Shown: one piece after another, positions 20,383-28,465 of the stretch | Numbering within the stretch: position 1 is the stretch's first letter | How the letters are laid out: each line of letters starts with the position of its first letter | Assembly: GCF_001650405.1 (NCBI RefSeq) | Contig: NZ_LWCU01000034.1 | Coordinates: 131,482 to 195,481 of the forward strand | Direction: 5' to 3' | Length of the DNA stretch: 64,000 nucleotides | DNA from: Microbacterium sp. H83 | Lineage (GTDB): Bacteria; Actinomycetota; Actinomycetes; Actinomycetales; Microbacteriaceae | Made by a program: the position numbers and the translations under genes | Notes under the pieces: generated by a model | Database searches by the model: none | Told to the model about the DNA's origin: nothing | What the model saw: only the letters and a program-made list of their open reading frames with translations

Positions 20383-20906
20383 CGCGGAGCGTGATGCTCC
20401 TGAGGGCCGTGAACGTCGGCGGTCGCAGCCGCGTGCCGATGGCGCGACTCCGCGAGATCCTCGAACCGGAGGTGGGGGAGGTCTCGACCTATATCGCGAG
20501 CGGCAACATCATCTGCGCGCACCCCGCTGACCCTGCGGCGGCGTGCACCCGCGTGCGCTCCCTGATCGCCGCGGAGTTCGATGTGGACACCCCGGTGATC
20601 ATCCGCCGGCATGAGGAGCTCCGCGCGGCGCTCGAGGCGCTGCCGTTCCCCGATGCGTCCGAGAAGATGCTCCACGCCATGTTCCTCGAGGCGCCGGCGG
20701 CCTCCGGGGCGATCGACGGGCTCACTCCGAGGCTGAGTCCGGACGAGCGGATCGCTCTGATCGGAGACGATCTGTGGATCGACTACGGCGAGGGCGGTGT
20801 CCAGTCGACGAGACTCACGAAGGCCGTTCTGGACCGAGTCCTCGGTGTGGCCGGCACCGCTCGCAATCTGCGCACCGTGCGCGCGCTCATCGACCTCACC
20901 GCATGA
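20379..20906 (+). CDS. DUF1697 protein
   Basis: A 175-residue cytoplasmic protein of the DUF1697 family. The conserved N-terminus MLLRAVNVGGRSRVPMARLR, the TYIASGNII strand and the C-terminal RLTKAVLDRVLGVAGTARN segment are diagnostic. No function is established. The ATG overlaps the pncA stop (20379-20382), and its own stop overlaps the next start, so all three genes are probably translated as one unit. Confidence 0.85.
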   Translation: MTRSVMLLRAVNVGGRSRVPMARLREILEPEVGEVSTYIASGNIICAHPADPAAACTRVRSLIAAEFDVDTPVIIRRHEELRAALEALPFPDASEKMLHAMFLEAPAASGAIDGLTPRLSPDERIALIGDDLWIDYGEGGVQSTRLTKAVLDRVLGVAGTARNLRTVRALIDLTA

Positions 20907-21532
20907 CGCAGGGTCCGTTCGCGCTCGAGCTGCCGTTCACCGGCCGGTGGCTCGTGCAGAACAGTCCGGCGTCGCGCGTGCCCAGTCACGGCACTGCGCT
21001 CTTCGGCACCGCGCACGCGATCGACTTCGTCCCGGTGGATGCCGAGGGACGCAGCGCTCCGCGCACGCTCGCCGGCCGTTTCGCGACGGAACGGCCGGAG
21101 ACGTTCATCGGGTTCGGTCGGCCCCTCCTCGCCCCGGCCCCCGGCGAGGTGGTGATCGCTCACGACGGAGAGCCCGATCACGGGGCGCGGCGCGGCCTCG
21201 TGGCATCCGTATGGTACGCGCTCACCCAGGCGTCGCGGGTCCGCGAGGGAGCGGCGGCGGTGGCCGGCAACCATGTCGTCATCCGGTCGCGAGGCTCTCT
21301 CGTGCTGCTGGCGCACCTGCGGTCGGGCAGCGTGCGGGTGAGGGCGGGCGACGAGGTGCGCGCGGGCGATCCGGTCGGGGAGTGCGGCAACTCCGGCAAC
21401 AGCACCGAACCGCACCTGCACGTCCAGGTATCGGACTCCGTGGCGCGCGACGGTCAGGGCATCCCTCTCGTCTTCCTGCGCCCGGGCGGGGAGCCCTGGG
21501 TCCCGCGCAACGGAGAGATCGTCGAGGTCTGA
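20903..21532 (+). CDS. M23-family metallopeptidase-like protein
   Basis: A 209-residue LytM/M23 domain protein. Zinc-ligand motifs are present: HAIDF (HxxxD type), LLAHLRSGS, and EPHLHVQV (HxH). There is no signal peptide or membrane helix, so it may act inside the cell or lack true peptidoglycan hydrolase activity, as is seen for standalone M23 domains in actinobacteria. The ATG at 20903 overlaps the DUF1697 stop. No cell-wall binding domain is attached. Confidence 0.8.
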   Translation: MTQGPFALELPFTGRWLVQNSPASRVPSHGTALFGTAHAIDFVPVDAEGRSAPRTLAGRFATERPETFIGFGRPLLAPAPGEVVIAHDGEPDHGARRGLVASVWYALTQASRVREGAAAVAGNHVVIRSRGSLVLLAHLRSGSVRVRAGDEVRAGDPVGECGNSGNSTEPHLHVQVSDSVARDGQGIPLVFLRPGGEPWVPRNGEIVEV

Positions 21533-21580
21533 GCGGCGCCGGGCCGATCCCTCCGGCCCGTACCCGCGGCACTGCGGAGG

Positions 21581-21781
21581 TCAGCCGACGATCTCCGCGC
21601 TGAGGGCGGCGGGCGGCATCGCAGTGCGCGCCTGCAGATCGACGCGACGTGTGCCGCAGGCCGCACAGCGCACGTAGACGATCACGCCGTCGGAGGTCGG
21701 ATGCCGCGACTCGGCGACCCAGGAGTGCTCGTGAGCCGGAGCGACGTGCTGAGGGATCGGAAGAGTGTGCGGCGAGGTCAT
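21581..21781 (-). CDS. small putative zinc-binding protein
   Basis: A 66-residue protein not assigned to a named family. A His-containing stretch (HEHSWVAESRH) precedes a CAAC knuckle (YVRCAACGTRR), which together could hold one zinc ion. The ATG at 21781 is preferred to an upstream in-frame start because that would run into the divergent gene at 21807. A weak leaderless hexamer, CACGCT, lies 6 bases before it. Function unknown. Confidence 0.6.
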   Translation of the reverse strand: MTSPHTLPIPQHVAPAHEHSWVAESRHPTSDGVIVYVRCAACGTRRVDLQARTAMPPAALSAEIVG

Positions 21782-21794
21782 GCATCCAGCGTGA

Positions 21795-21806
21795 TGTAAT
21801 GGCCTT
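21795..21806 (+). promoter_or_regulatory. leaderless -10 for the CGNR gene
   Basis: TGTAAT (21795-21800), spacer GGCCTT, then ATG at 21807. One mismatch from TATAAT. Confidence 0.6.
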
Positions 21807-22328
21807 ATGCATCTCAACCCTTACGGCGAATACGCGGTGCTGCTCGCGGCGTCGCTCGCCGACGACTTCCCCGACGACCGCGAGGGCATCGAGCGGCGGA
21901 CGCTGGAGAAGGGGATGACGATGGTCTTCCCGCCCGCTGCCGACGACCACGCGCAGGTGCGGCGCGTCGTCGAGGACTGGCTGCGCATCGTCGACGCCCC
22001 GGGCGCGGACGAGCGGGCGCAGCTCCTCAACGCGCAGATGGCGGAGGCCGCCGCCTACCCGCGCCTCACGAACCACGACGGGGAAGGCTGGCATCTGCAC
22101 TATCGCGACGATGTGCAGTCGCTCCCGTTCGTGCTGCGCGCCATCATCACGGTCGGCACGTCTCTGCACCTCGTGACGCGAGGGATGGACCGACTCGGCC
22201 GGTGCGCGGCGTCGCCGTGCACGAGAGTGGTGGTCGACGTCACCCGCAACGGACGTCAGCGCTTCTGCTCGGTGCGGTGCGCGAACAGAGCGGCGGTCCG
22301 GCGTCATCGAGCGCGCACAGGCGCCTGA
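21807..22328 (+). CDS. CGNR zinc-finger (ABATE) protein
   Basis: A 173-residue protein with an N-terminal ABATE-type domain and a C-terminal CGNR zinc finger: RCAASPC ... FCSVRCANRAAVRRHR. The name motif reads CANR here rather than CGNR. Family members are thought to be transcription factors responding to stress or antibiotics, on limited evidence. Divergent from the small zinc-knuckle gene, sharing a 25-bp intergenic gap with it. Confidence 0.82.
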   Translation: MHLNPYGEYAVLLAASLADDFPDDREGIERRTLEKGMTMVFPPAADDHAQVRRVVEDWLRIVDAPGADERAQLLNAQMAEAAAYPRLTNHDGEGWHLHYRDDVQSLPFVLRAIITVGTSLHLVTRGMDRLGRCAASPCTRVVVDVTRNGRQRFCSVRCANRAAVRRHRARTGA

Positions 22329-22360
22329 CACCGGACCGCCGTAGGATCCGCGGGATCAGC

Positions 22361-22909
22361 TCACGCGGTCTGGCCGGCGTGACGTCCTTCGGAGATCTCC
22401 TCGACGAGCTTCGCGTTGAAGGCGGGGAGGTCGTCGGGGGTGCGGCTGGAGACCAGGCCCTGATCCACCACGACCTCCTCGTCGACCCAGCTCGCCCCCG
22501 CGTTGCGGAGATCGGTCGCGAGACTCGGGTAGCTCGTGAGCGTGCGCCCGTCGACCACCCCGGCCTCGATGAGGATCCAGGCGCCGTGGCAGATGACCGC
22601 GACCGGCTTGTGCTGCTCGAAGAACGAGCGCGCGAGCTCGATCGAGGGCTTGTCGAGGCGCAGGTGATCGGCGTTCACGACGCCGCCCGGCAGCACGAGC
22701 GCGTCGAACTCGTCGGCCTTGGCATCCGCCGACGTGAGGTCGACGTGCTGGACGTGGCCGTTCTTCCCCTTGATCTGCTCGCCGTCCGGGGCGATCAGAG
22801 TCGCGCTCGCGCCTTCGCCCTGCACCGCCTCCCACGGGCTGGTCAGCTCGCTGTCCTCGAATCCGTCTGTCGCCAGGAATGCCACTCGGCTGTCGGTGAG
22901 AGTCGCCAT
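22361..22909 (-). CDS. DJ-1/PfpI-family protein
   Basis: A 182-residue type 1 glutamine amidotransferase-like protein of the PfpI/YhbO/C56 group. The nucleophile elbow Cys is in AVICHGAWIL, the conserved Glu in DGFEDSEL, and the neighbouring DALVLPGGVVNADHLR pattern is standard. Members are described as proteases, glyoxalases or deglycases; activity cannot be chosen from sequence. The ATG at 22909 is preferred over an earlier in-frame start because AAAGGA precedes it by 6 bases. Confidence 0.88.
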   Translation of the reverse strand: MATLTDSRVAFLATDGFEDSELTSPWEAVQGEGASATLIAPDGEQIKGKNGHVQHVDLTSADAKADEFDALVLPGGVVNADHLRLDKPSIELARSFFEQHKPVAVICHGAWILIEAGVVDGRTLTSYPSLATDLRNAGASWVDEEVVVDQGLVSSRTPDDLPAFNAKLVEEISEGRHAGQTA

Positions 22910-23019
22910 GATGCGTCCTTTCGTTGAGGGTCGAGTCCCTGATGGGGACACCTCGACCCTTCCGCGGCGGACGGATGCCGTGAAGGGGGTGGCCGGATCC
23001 GACCGGCGATGCTACGCGG

Positions 23020-23092
23020 TGGGCCCCGTGGGGCTCGAACCCACGACCCGCGGATTAAAAGTCCGATGCTCTGCCAACTGAGCTAGAGGCCC
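23020..23092 (-). tRNA. tRNA-Lys(TTT)
   Basis: Acceptor GGGCCTC/GGGGCCC with one G-U pair, anticodon loop CTTTTAA (anticodon TTT), T-arm GTGGG TTCGAGC CCCAC, discriminator A. CCA is not encoded (ACC then G). Confidence 0.97.
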
Positions 23093-23114
23093 GCGCTCCC
23101 AGTCTAGGGCGCAC

Positions 23115-23156
23115 GGAAGGGACCGCCGACGAAGTGCCTCGCCGGCGGTCCCTTCC
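23115..23156 (-). terminator. terminator of the fasciclin gene
   Basis: GGAAGGGACCGCCG (23115-23128) pairs with CGGCGGTCCCTTCC (23143-23156), 14 bp with a 14-base loop, 70 bases beyond the stop. Confidence 0.65.
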
Positions 23157-23226
23157 TCCCGCTCGCCTTCCTCCCCCTGAGGGATGAGCGGGGTGTGCCG
23201 AGGTCCCAGCTCGGCGTCCCGACTGA

Positions 23227-23889
23227 TTACGCAGCCGGGGGCATCAGGACCGAGTCGATCAGGTACACGGTCGCGTTGGCGGTCTGGACGCCGCCGCAGA
23301 TGACGTTCGCGTCGTTGACCATGATGCTGTCGCCGCTGCCGGTGACCTCGAGGTCCGCACCCTGGACCGTCGTGTGCATGCCGTCGATCTCATCGGGCGA
23401 GATCTGGCCGGGGACGACGTGGTACGTGAGGATCGAGCTCAGCGTCGCGCTGTCGGTCTTCAGGGCCTCGATGGTCGCGGGGTCGATCTTCGCGAAGGCC
23501 TCGTCCACGGGGGCGAAGACCGTGAACTCGTCGCCGTTGAGCGTGTCGACCAGGTTCACGTCGGGGTTGAGCTGACCGCTGACCGCCGACACCAGGGTGG
23601 TGAGGAGCGGGTTGTTCGAGGCGGCGACCGCGACCGGGTCCTGGGCCATGCCGGCGACCGAGCCGTCGCCGTCCGGGACGGCCTCTGCGTATGCGGCGCA
23701 GCCGGGGCCGACGAGGTTCGCGGCCGGGTCCATCGTCTCGGGGGCCGTGGTCTCCTCGGACGTCTCCGGAGCCGTCGACTCCGACGGCTCGTCGGTGGAG
23801 GTGCCGCCCATGGAACAACCGGCGAGCACGAATGCGCTCGCAAGTCCGAGGGTGATCGCTGCGGTGACCTTCTTCTTGGTGCTGAACAT
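23227..23889 (-). CDS. fasciclin-domain lipoprotein (MPT70/83-like)
   Basis: A 220-residue exported lipoprotein. The signal peptide ends in the lipobox VLAGC, followed by a Ser/Thr/Glu-rich linker and one fasciclin (FAS1) domain with [14 protein letters not shown] and [11 protein letters not shown]. Two Cys (GPGCAAY, VICGG) may form the disulfide seen in mycobacterial MPT70/MPT83. It lies divergent from a SigK-RskA pair, as the MPT70/83 genes are SigK-RskA targets in M. tuberculosis. Role: adhesion or envelope structure, inferred. GGAG lies 8 bases before ATG. Confidence 0.88.
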   Translation of the reverse strand: MFSTKKKVTAAITLGLASAFVLAGCSMGGTSTDEPSESTAPETSEETTAPETMDPAANLVGPGCAAYAEAVPDGDGSVAGMAQDPVAVAASNNPLLTTLVSAVSGQLNPDVNLVDTLNGDEFTVFAPVDEAFAKIDPATIEALKTDSATLSSILTYHVVPGQISPDEIDGMHTTVQGADLEVTGSGDSIMVNDANVICGGVQTANATVYLIDSVLMPPAA

Positions 23890-23910
23890 CTCGAGCTCCT
23901 TCAGAACTGT

Positions 23911-23966
23911 GCCACGGCCTCTCCGTGGCGTTGACAGGTGTTCGGAGCACCTCTGGGAACGGATGG
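23911..23966 (-). promoter_or_regulatory. candidate SigK promoter and leader hairpin of the fasciclin gene
   Basis: Reading the minus strand, CCATCC (23966-23961) and CCGAAC (23945-23940) resemble the mycobacterial SigK -35/-10 pair (CCATCC and CCGAAT as I recall it), but the 15-base spacer is short. The leader then holds GCCACGG/CCGTGGC (23911-23929), a 7-bp hairpin. Confidence 0.4.
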
Positions 23967-23975
23967 GAGAAATCT

Positions 23976-23990
23976 CGAGAAAAGTTCTCG
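23976..23990. promoter_or_regulatory. palindrome in the fasciclin-sigK gap
   Basis: CGAGAAAAGTTCTCG, 6-bp arms with a 3-base centre, just upstream of the candidate SigK -35. A regulator site is possible; none is named. Confidence 0.35.
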
Positions 23991-24132
23991 CGTCCCGCGT
24001 CCAATCCGAACCGGGCCACCGCGACGAACCATTCCGCAGAGAGAAGGATCGGGCGGGTGTGCGCGCGGGGGACGCGCGCGGGATTCATCGTGTCTGGGAC
24101 GTGATTGCGCGGAAAAGGGGTGACGGTACGGC

Positions 24133-24732
24133 ATGCTGGTGGAGATGGTCATCGATGGGATGGACGTACCCGAGGACGGTACGGCGCGTGATGCTGTCGC
24201 CGACCTGCTCGTCCGCATCGGTGGCGGCGACCAGCGCGCGTTCGCCGAGCTGTACGACATGCTCTCCTCCCGCGTCTTCGGCCTCATCCTCCGGGTGCTC
24301 GTCAACCGGTCCCAGAGCGAGGAAGTGCTCCAGGAGGTCTTCCTCGAGATCTGGGAATCCGCTTCGAGGTTCGCTCCGAACAAGGGGCAGGGAAGAACCT
24401 GGGTGATGACGATCGCTCACCGCCGTGCGGTCGACCGGGTCCGAGCATCCCAGTCCAGCGCGGACCGGGACGTGAAGGCCGGGTTCAGGGATATCGGGGT
24501 CGCGCACGACAGTGTCGCGGAACGGGTGGAACTGGGCATCGAGGGCGAGAAGGTCAGAGGCGCCCTCGAGGGGCTTCCCGAGGCGCAGCGCGAAGCGCTC
24601 GTCCTCGCCTATTACGGCGGTTACAGTCAGAACGAGGTGGCAGTGCTCGTGGGGGCACCGCTGGGGACGATCAAGACACGGATGCGAGACGGGCTCACCC
24701 GTCTCCGGACAGCACTGGGGGTGACGGCATGA
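24133..24732 (+). CDS. sigK: ECF sigma factor SigK
   Basis: A 199-residue extracytoplasmic-function sigma factor. Region 2 contains AFAELYDMLSSRVFGLILRV and the RTWVMTIAHRRAVDRVR -10-reading helix; region 4 is LPEAQREALVLAYYGGYSQNEVA with its GTIKTRMRDGLTRLR DNA-binding helix. The SigK name rests on the RskA-type gene overlapping its stop by ATGA and on the divergent fasciclin gene. The start chosen gives the usual length; an ATG four codons later is possible. No convincing autoregulatory promoter was found. Confidence 0.8.
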   Translation: MLVEMVIDGMDVPEDGTARDAVADLLVRIGGGDQRAFAELYDMLSSRVFGLILRVLVNRSQSEEVLQEVFLEIWESASRFAPNKGQGRTWVMTIAHRRAVDRVRASQSSADRDVKAGFRDIGVAHDSVAERVELGIEGEKVRGALEGLPEAQREALVLAYYGGYSQNEVAVLVGAPLGTIKTRMRDGLTRLRTALGVTA

Positions 24733-25529
24733 ACGAGCAGGAATTCGCAGAACTCGCGGCAGGAGCGGCACTCGACGCGCTGTCGCCCGACGAGCAGCAG
24801 CGGTACCACGCCGCGCTGGTCGCGCACCCGGAATGGCAGAGCATCGCGGATGCGGATGCCGTGACCGCTGCGCTGCTGGCCGAGGGCGCGATGCCCGTGG
24901 CGCCCCCGATCGACATCCGTTCGTCGCTCCTCGCCCGTATCGCGCAGACGCCGCAGGACGGCGACGCGATCGACGTCGATCCCTCGTCAGCCGCGCCGAC
25001 GGATGCAGGATCCGCGCCCGCGCCGGAGACCCCGAGGGCGAGCTCCGACGGGCTGGCGCGCAAGGCCCCGGCGCATCCGCTGCGCATCCTGTTCGCGCTC
25101 GCAGCCTGCCTCGCGCTCCTCGTGGGTGTCGGCGTCGGAACCGTCGCCCTCAACGAGCACCTCAACCGTCCGGCGAGCGTCGTGGCCCTCGATGAGATCA
25201 CGGCCGCGGACGACGCGCAGCAGGCGACGATCGAACTCGCCGACGGAGGCGCCGCGACCGCGCACTGGTCGGCCTCGCTCGGGAAGTCGGTCCTGGTGAC
25301 CGACGGCATCCCGGCCCTCGCCGACGGCGAGACCTACGAGCTCTGGTACGTCCGCGGCGACACCCCGGTGTCTGCGGGTGTGTTCGACGCCGTGGACGGC
25401 GATGCCACCACGGTCCTCGCCGGCGAGATGCACGAGGGCGATGTCATCGCGGTCACGATCGAGCAGGCCGGCGGCTCTCCGTCCGGTGCGCCGACGACCG
25501 ATCCGGTCATCGTCATCCCGACCGCCTGA
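24729..25529 (+). CDS. rskA: anti-sigma-K factor RskA
   Basis: A 266-residue membrane anti-sigma factor. The N-terminal cytoplasmic part (FAELAAGAALDALSPDEQQ) binds the sigma factor; it lacks the Cys pair of redox ZAS domains. One helix (about 118-140, LFALAACLALLVGVGVGTVA) spans the membrane. The outer domain has the RskA signature: SVLVTDGIPALADGETYELW and SAGVF. Family proteins are cut by proteases to release the sigma factor. ATG overlaps the sigK stop. Confidence 0.85.
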   Translation: MNEQEFAELAAGAALDALSPDEQQRYHAALVAHPEWQSIADADAVTAALLAEGAMPVAPPIDIRSSLLARIAQTPQDGDAIDVDPSSAAPTDAGSAPAPETPRASSDGLARKAPAHPLRILFALAACLALLVGVGVGTVALNEHLNRPASVVALDEITAADDAQQATIELADGGAATAHWSASLGKSVLVTDGIPALADGETYELWYVRGDTPVSAGVFDAVDGDATTVLAGEMHEGDVIAVTIEQAGGSPSGAPTTDPVIVIPTA

Positions 25530-25589
25530 CCGGCGCCGGCACGCGCGTCGCGGCACGGGGACAGCGTCCCGAGGGCCGATGATCCCGCG

Positions 25590-25601
25590 TACCCTGGAGT
25601 G
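25590..25601 (+). promoter_or_regulatory. leaderless -10
   Basis: TACCCT (25590-25595), spacer GGAGTG, then ATG at 25602. Confidence 0.6.
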
Positions 25602-26231
25602 ATGCCCGAGCAGTTCCCGCGCCCTGTGCGCCGTCCCACCAGCGCGTTCGACAACATCGTCGGCACGCACGATCCCGTCGAGGAGACCCGGGTGGCGCAC
25701 GCGACGGCATCCGCACTGCTCACCCGCGTGCGCGCGGACGAGAGCGGCGTGAGCGCCGAGCGGCTCGTCGCGTTCACGGCGGAGCACGGCATCGACGAGA
25801 TCGCCGAGCTCTGGTCCAAGGCTCCGTCGAGGACGCTCCCCGGCGCCCTGTGGCGGCTGTACCTGCTGCAGCTCGCGATCCATGCGGACCCGCAGACGGC
25901 CGCCCTGCTGTACGAACGCGGCCGCATCGAGCTCGCCTCGGCCGACGCGGTGATCGCCGGCGCACCGATTCCCGCGAATCCCGACGAGCTCGTGGTCCTC
26001 ATCGACACGATCCTGCGGGGGGCGTTCCGCGGTGACTTCGCCGTGGCCCTCGACCGCGCCGCGGCGTTCTGCCGCGTGCAGTCCTCGGGCGCCACGCACA
26101 CGGCCGACGACTACGAGCCGACGGAGCCCGCCAGAGCCAGCGAGCTGACCACGAGGGCGCTGCGGCTCAGCAGCTACGCGCAGGATCTGACGGCATCCGC
26201 CGCACTGTGGCGCGCGGGTGCGCTCGCCTGA
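25602..26231 (+). CDS. conserved actinobacterial protein, function unknown
   Basis: A 209-residue, mostly helical, soluble protein. It has no recognisable enzyme motif; the centre reads LWSKAPSRTLPGALWRLYLLQ and the C-terminal half is Ala-rich helices. Proteins like this are often labelled RNA polymerase subunit beta in databases, which the sequence does not support. It stands alone between the sigK unit and the aminotransferase gene, with its own leaderless promoter. Confidence 0.65.
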   Translation: MPEQFPRPVRRPTSAFDNIVGTHDPVEETRVAHATASALLTRVRADESGVSAERLVAFTAEHGIDEIAELWSKAPSRTLPGALWRLYLLQLAIHADPQTAALLYERGRIELASADAVIAGAPIPANPDELVVLIDTILRGAFRGDFAVALDRAAAFCRVQSSGATHTADDYEPTEPARASELTTRALRLSSYAQDLTASAALWRAGALA

Positions 26232-26294
26232 CGCCGGACAGAGAAAGACCGGGCCGCAAGAACGCCTCTCGGCGGAAGGCCGCTCGCAGCGGCG

Positions 26295-26331
26295 AAAAAT
26301 GGAGCCCGGGGTTATGCGGCCCGGCCACTCC
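26295..26331 (-). terminator. orphan minus-strand terminator
   Basis: On the minus strand, GGAG-tgg-CCGGG, a 9-base loop, CCCGG-g-CTCC, then A and TTTTT (26299-26295). A second hairpin, GCCGCT/AGCGGC (26279-26293), follows. No annotated minus-strand gene ends here; on the plus strand the flanking run is A, so it is not an obvious terminator for the gene ending at 26231. Confidence 0.5.
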
Positions 26332-26369
26332 AGTGTAACGCGCTGCGGCCGTGGCTATTCCCGGCGTCG

Positions 26370-26381
26370 TAGGCTCTGTGC
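26370..26381 (+). promoter_or_regulatory. leaderless -10 for the aminotransferase
   Basis: TAGGCT (26370-26375), spacer CTGTGC, then ATG at 26382. Confidence 0.65.
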
Positions 26382-27266
26382 ATGACCCGACGTTTCGCCC
26401 TCATGATCGACCCGGCCACGGCGGATGCCGTCCGCGACGACTTCGCCGACACGTTCACGCGCGTCGACGCCGCGGCTCCGGCGCTGAGCGTCGGCGAGCT
26501 CAGCACGCAGCGGGGCGACGGCGTCTTCGAGTCCATCGGAGTGGTGGACCGGCACGCGCAGGAGGTCGTCCCCCATCTCGAGCGGCTCGCGCACTCCGCG
26601 AAGCTCTGCGACCTCCCGGTGCCGAACCAGGAGCAGTGGCGTCAGGCGATCGAGCAGGCGGCGGCGGACTGCGGCGAGGGGGAGTACGTCATCAAGCTCA
26701 TCCTGAGCAGGGGAGTGGAGCACGGCCCGACGCCGACCGCATGGGTGACCGTGGCTCCGGCATCCGACTTCTCCGCCGTGCGGGAGGCGGGCGTCCGCGT
26801 CGTGACGCTCGATCGCGGATACGACCTCGACATCGCGGAGCGCGCGCCCTGGCTGCTGCTCGGCGCGAAGACCCTGTCGTACGCCGTCAACATGGCGGCA
26901 CTCCGGGAGGCGCACCGCCGCGGCGCGGACGACGCCATCTTCCTCTCCCGCGACGGCTACGTGCTGGAGGCGCCGACGGCCTCGCTCATCCTGCGCTCCG
27001 GCGACCGCTTCGTCACTCCTGCGCCGAACGGCGGCATCCTGCACGGCACGACCCAGCTGAGCGTCTTCGATCACCTGACCGCACAGGGCTTCGAGGTCGC
27101 GTACGAGCAGGTTCCGGCATCCGCGCTCACCACGGCGGATGCCGCGTGGCTGGTGTCGAGCGTCCGCCTCGCCGCCCCGATCACCGCGATAGACGACGTC
27201 TCCCTGCCGGTGGACGCGGCGTTCACGGCCGAGCTGAACCAGTACCTGCTGTCGCCCCGCGACTGA
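26382..27266 (+). CDS. class IV PLP aminotransferase (PabC-like)
   Basis: A 294-residue fold-type IV PLP enzyme. The Schiff-base Lys lies in LLLGAKTLSYAVNMAALREA, and the phosphate-binding part is GYVLEAPTASLILRSG with PNGGILHGTT. These fit the aminodeoxychorismate lyase / branched-chain aminotransferase group; PabC (4-amino-4-deoxychorismate to p-aminobenzoate, for folate) is the likeliest, but no folate gene is nearby, so D-amino-acid or branched-chain transaminase remains possible. Confidence 0.82.
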   Translation: MTRRFALMIDPATADAVRDDFADTFTRVDAAAPALSVGELSTQRGDGVFESIGVVDRHAQEVVPHLERLAHSAKLCDLPVPNQEQWRQAIEQAAADCGEGEYVIKLILSRGVEHGPTPTAWVTVAPASDFSAVREAGVRVVTLDRGYDLDIAERAPWLLLGAKTLSYAVNMAALREAHRRGADDAIFLSRDGYVLEAPTASLILRSGDRFVTPAPNGGILHGTTQLSVFDHLTAQGFEVAYEQVPASALTTADAAWLVSSVRLAAPITAIDDVSLPVDAAFTAELNQYLLSPRD

Positions 27267-27320
27267 CCCGTCCTTTCTCTGCCCCGCTCTACGGGCAGGA
27301 CCCTTCCCCGCCCGCCCTGC

Positions 27321-27406
27321 GGGCACAACTTCGGACGCCGAGGATGACACGCCGTGGGCCGGCATCCTTCACCCGGCGTGTCTGCGTGCGGATCCGAATC
27401 TGTGCC
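27321..27406. repeat. nested-palindrome element, copy A
   Basis: Outer arms GGGCACAACTTCGG (27321-27334) and CCGAATCTGTGCC (27394-27406); inner arms GACACGCCG (27346-27354) and CGGCGTGTC (27374-27382). The spacing matches copy B exactly: 25 bases from outer-left to inner-left start and 10 bases from inner-right end to the TCCGAA. It lies between the aminotransferase and nuclease genes. Confidence 0.8.
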
Positions 27407-27438
27407 GGCGCGCACACCGCCCGACCGCAGTGAAAGCG

Positions 27439-28257
27439 TCATGGCCGGAGCGCCATGAGTCCGATGATCGCGCGTTCCACCAGCTCCCAGTCGTGAAGGA
27501 GCATCGCGTAGTCGAACCGCAGCGTGACGTGACCCCATGACGCCGATGTCGCATCGCGGACGAGGTCGCGGTGGCGATGCTCCGCGCTCTCGTGGTTCTC
27601 TCGGCCGTCGGTCTCGATGATCAGCCACCCGTCGATCAGGAGATCGACCCGACCTGTTCCGACCACCTGCGTCTGTGTACGCACATCCCAGCCGAACCGT
27701 CGAAGGCGCAACCGGGTCAGCGACTCGAGCCCGCTGTCCGCGTCCGAACGAGAGAACGCGACGAGGTCCCGACCCGCCCGATCCAGTGCGCCGCTCAGCC
27801 AGCGCAGCGCGCGTCGCGGCAGCAGCCCCCGCCGTCGAGCGGACTCGAGGGCGACGAAGAAGGCCTCGGCGCCGCGGCATCTGTAGATCTGCAGCAGGAT
27901 CCGAGCGACCGACGGCAGCGCGAAGGTCGAGGTCGACGGTCCGGCATCCCAATGACGGATGCAGTCGCAGTCCGGGCTCGGAGCCGTTCGGTGGTGCCGG
28001 TCCCGGCGGAGCCACACATGCGTCAGGGTGTCGTCCAGAACCCAGATGCCGAGATGTCGGGCAGCGGTCTCGCAACCGAGCGATCCGCCGTGCGCGGCGG
28101 CCTCGACGGCACCCGCGCAAGCCGAGGACGCCGCGTACACCCCCCGCCTGACTCGACGGAGCTCGCCGCGACGGAGCCGTCCCTCGATCGCCCGGCGCGA
28201 CGCGTGCTCACGGAGCTCACGCCACGTCCAGACCTCGATCCCGGGACCCACGCACAT
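27439..28257 (-). CDS. AbiEi-like/DUF559 endonuclease-domain protein
   Basis: A 272-residue two-domain protein. The N-terminus (RELREHASRRAIEGRL, RRVRRGVYAAS) is the winged-helix form of AbiEi antitoxins. The C-terminus is a DUF559, very-short-patch-repair-like nuclease: GRVDLLIDGWLIIETDGREN, with the Asp and Glu-x-Asp of a PD-(D/E)xK site, then His/Glu-rich ESAEHRHRDLV. The start at 28257 (CACACT six bases upstream, leaderless) is preferred; GTG at 28302 would add 15 residues. No toxin partner is adjacent. Two copies of a palindromic element flank it. Function unknown; repeat mobility or defence are guesses. Confidence 0.75.
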   Translation of the reverse strand: MCVGPGIEVWTWRELREHASRRAIEGRLRRGELRRVRRGVYAASSACAGAVEAAAHGGSLGCETAARHLGIWVLDDTLTHVWLRRDRHHRTAPSPDCDCIRHWDAGPSTSTFALPSVARILLQIYRCRGAEAFFVALESARRRGLLPRRALRWLSGALDRAGRDLVAFSRSDADSGLESLTRLRLRRFGWDVRTQTQVVGTGRVDLLIDGWLIIETDGRENHESAEHRHRDLVRDATSASWGHVTLRFDYAMLLHDWELVERAIIGLMALRP

Positions 28258-28269
28258 CGCCACAGTGTG
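28258..28269 (-). promoter_or_regulatory. possible leaderless -10 for the DUF559 gene
   Basis: Minus-strand CACACT (28269-28264), spacer GTGGCG, then ATG at 28257. First T is missing from TAnnnT. Confidence 0.4.
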
Positions 28270-28373
28270 TACGCCCGCGGCATCCGTCGTGCACACGATC
28301 ACCGGCGATCGTGCAGTACTCCCAGTCGGCCTCGGATGTGGAGACCGAGTCCTTCGCCGCCTCGGAGGCCCAT

Positions 28374-28465
28374 ACCGGGCACAGCTTCGGGCCAGGACGA
28401 CGACACGCCGTGCGATCCGAGGATCGCACGGCGTGTCCGTGCTGAGGTCCGAAACTGTGCCCGGT
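28374..28465. repeat. nested-palindrome element, copy B
   Basis: Outer arms ACCGGGCACAGCTTCGG (28374-28390) and CCGAAACTGTGCCCGGT (28449-28465) pair at 16 of 17 positions. Inner arms GACACGCCGTGCGATCC (28402-28418) and GGATCGCACGGCGTGTC (28421-28437) are perfect, with GA between. The inner hairpin could also act as a terminator for pstB. Confidence 0.85.

Noticed and set aside
25602..26231. RNA polymerase beta subunit
   Set aside because: This label is common for homologues, but the 209-residue protein has no RpoB motif.
27439..28257. Type IV AbiEi/AbiEii toxin-antitoxin pair
   Set aside because: Only the AbiEi-like winged helix is present, fused to a nuclease domain; no nucleotidyltransferase toxin gene lies next to it.
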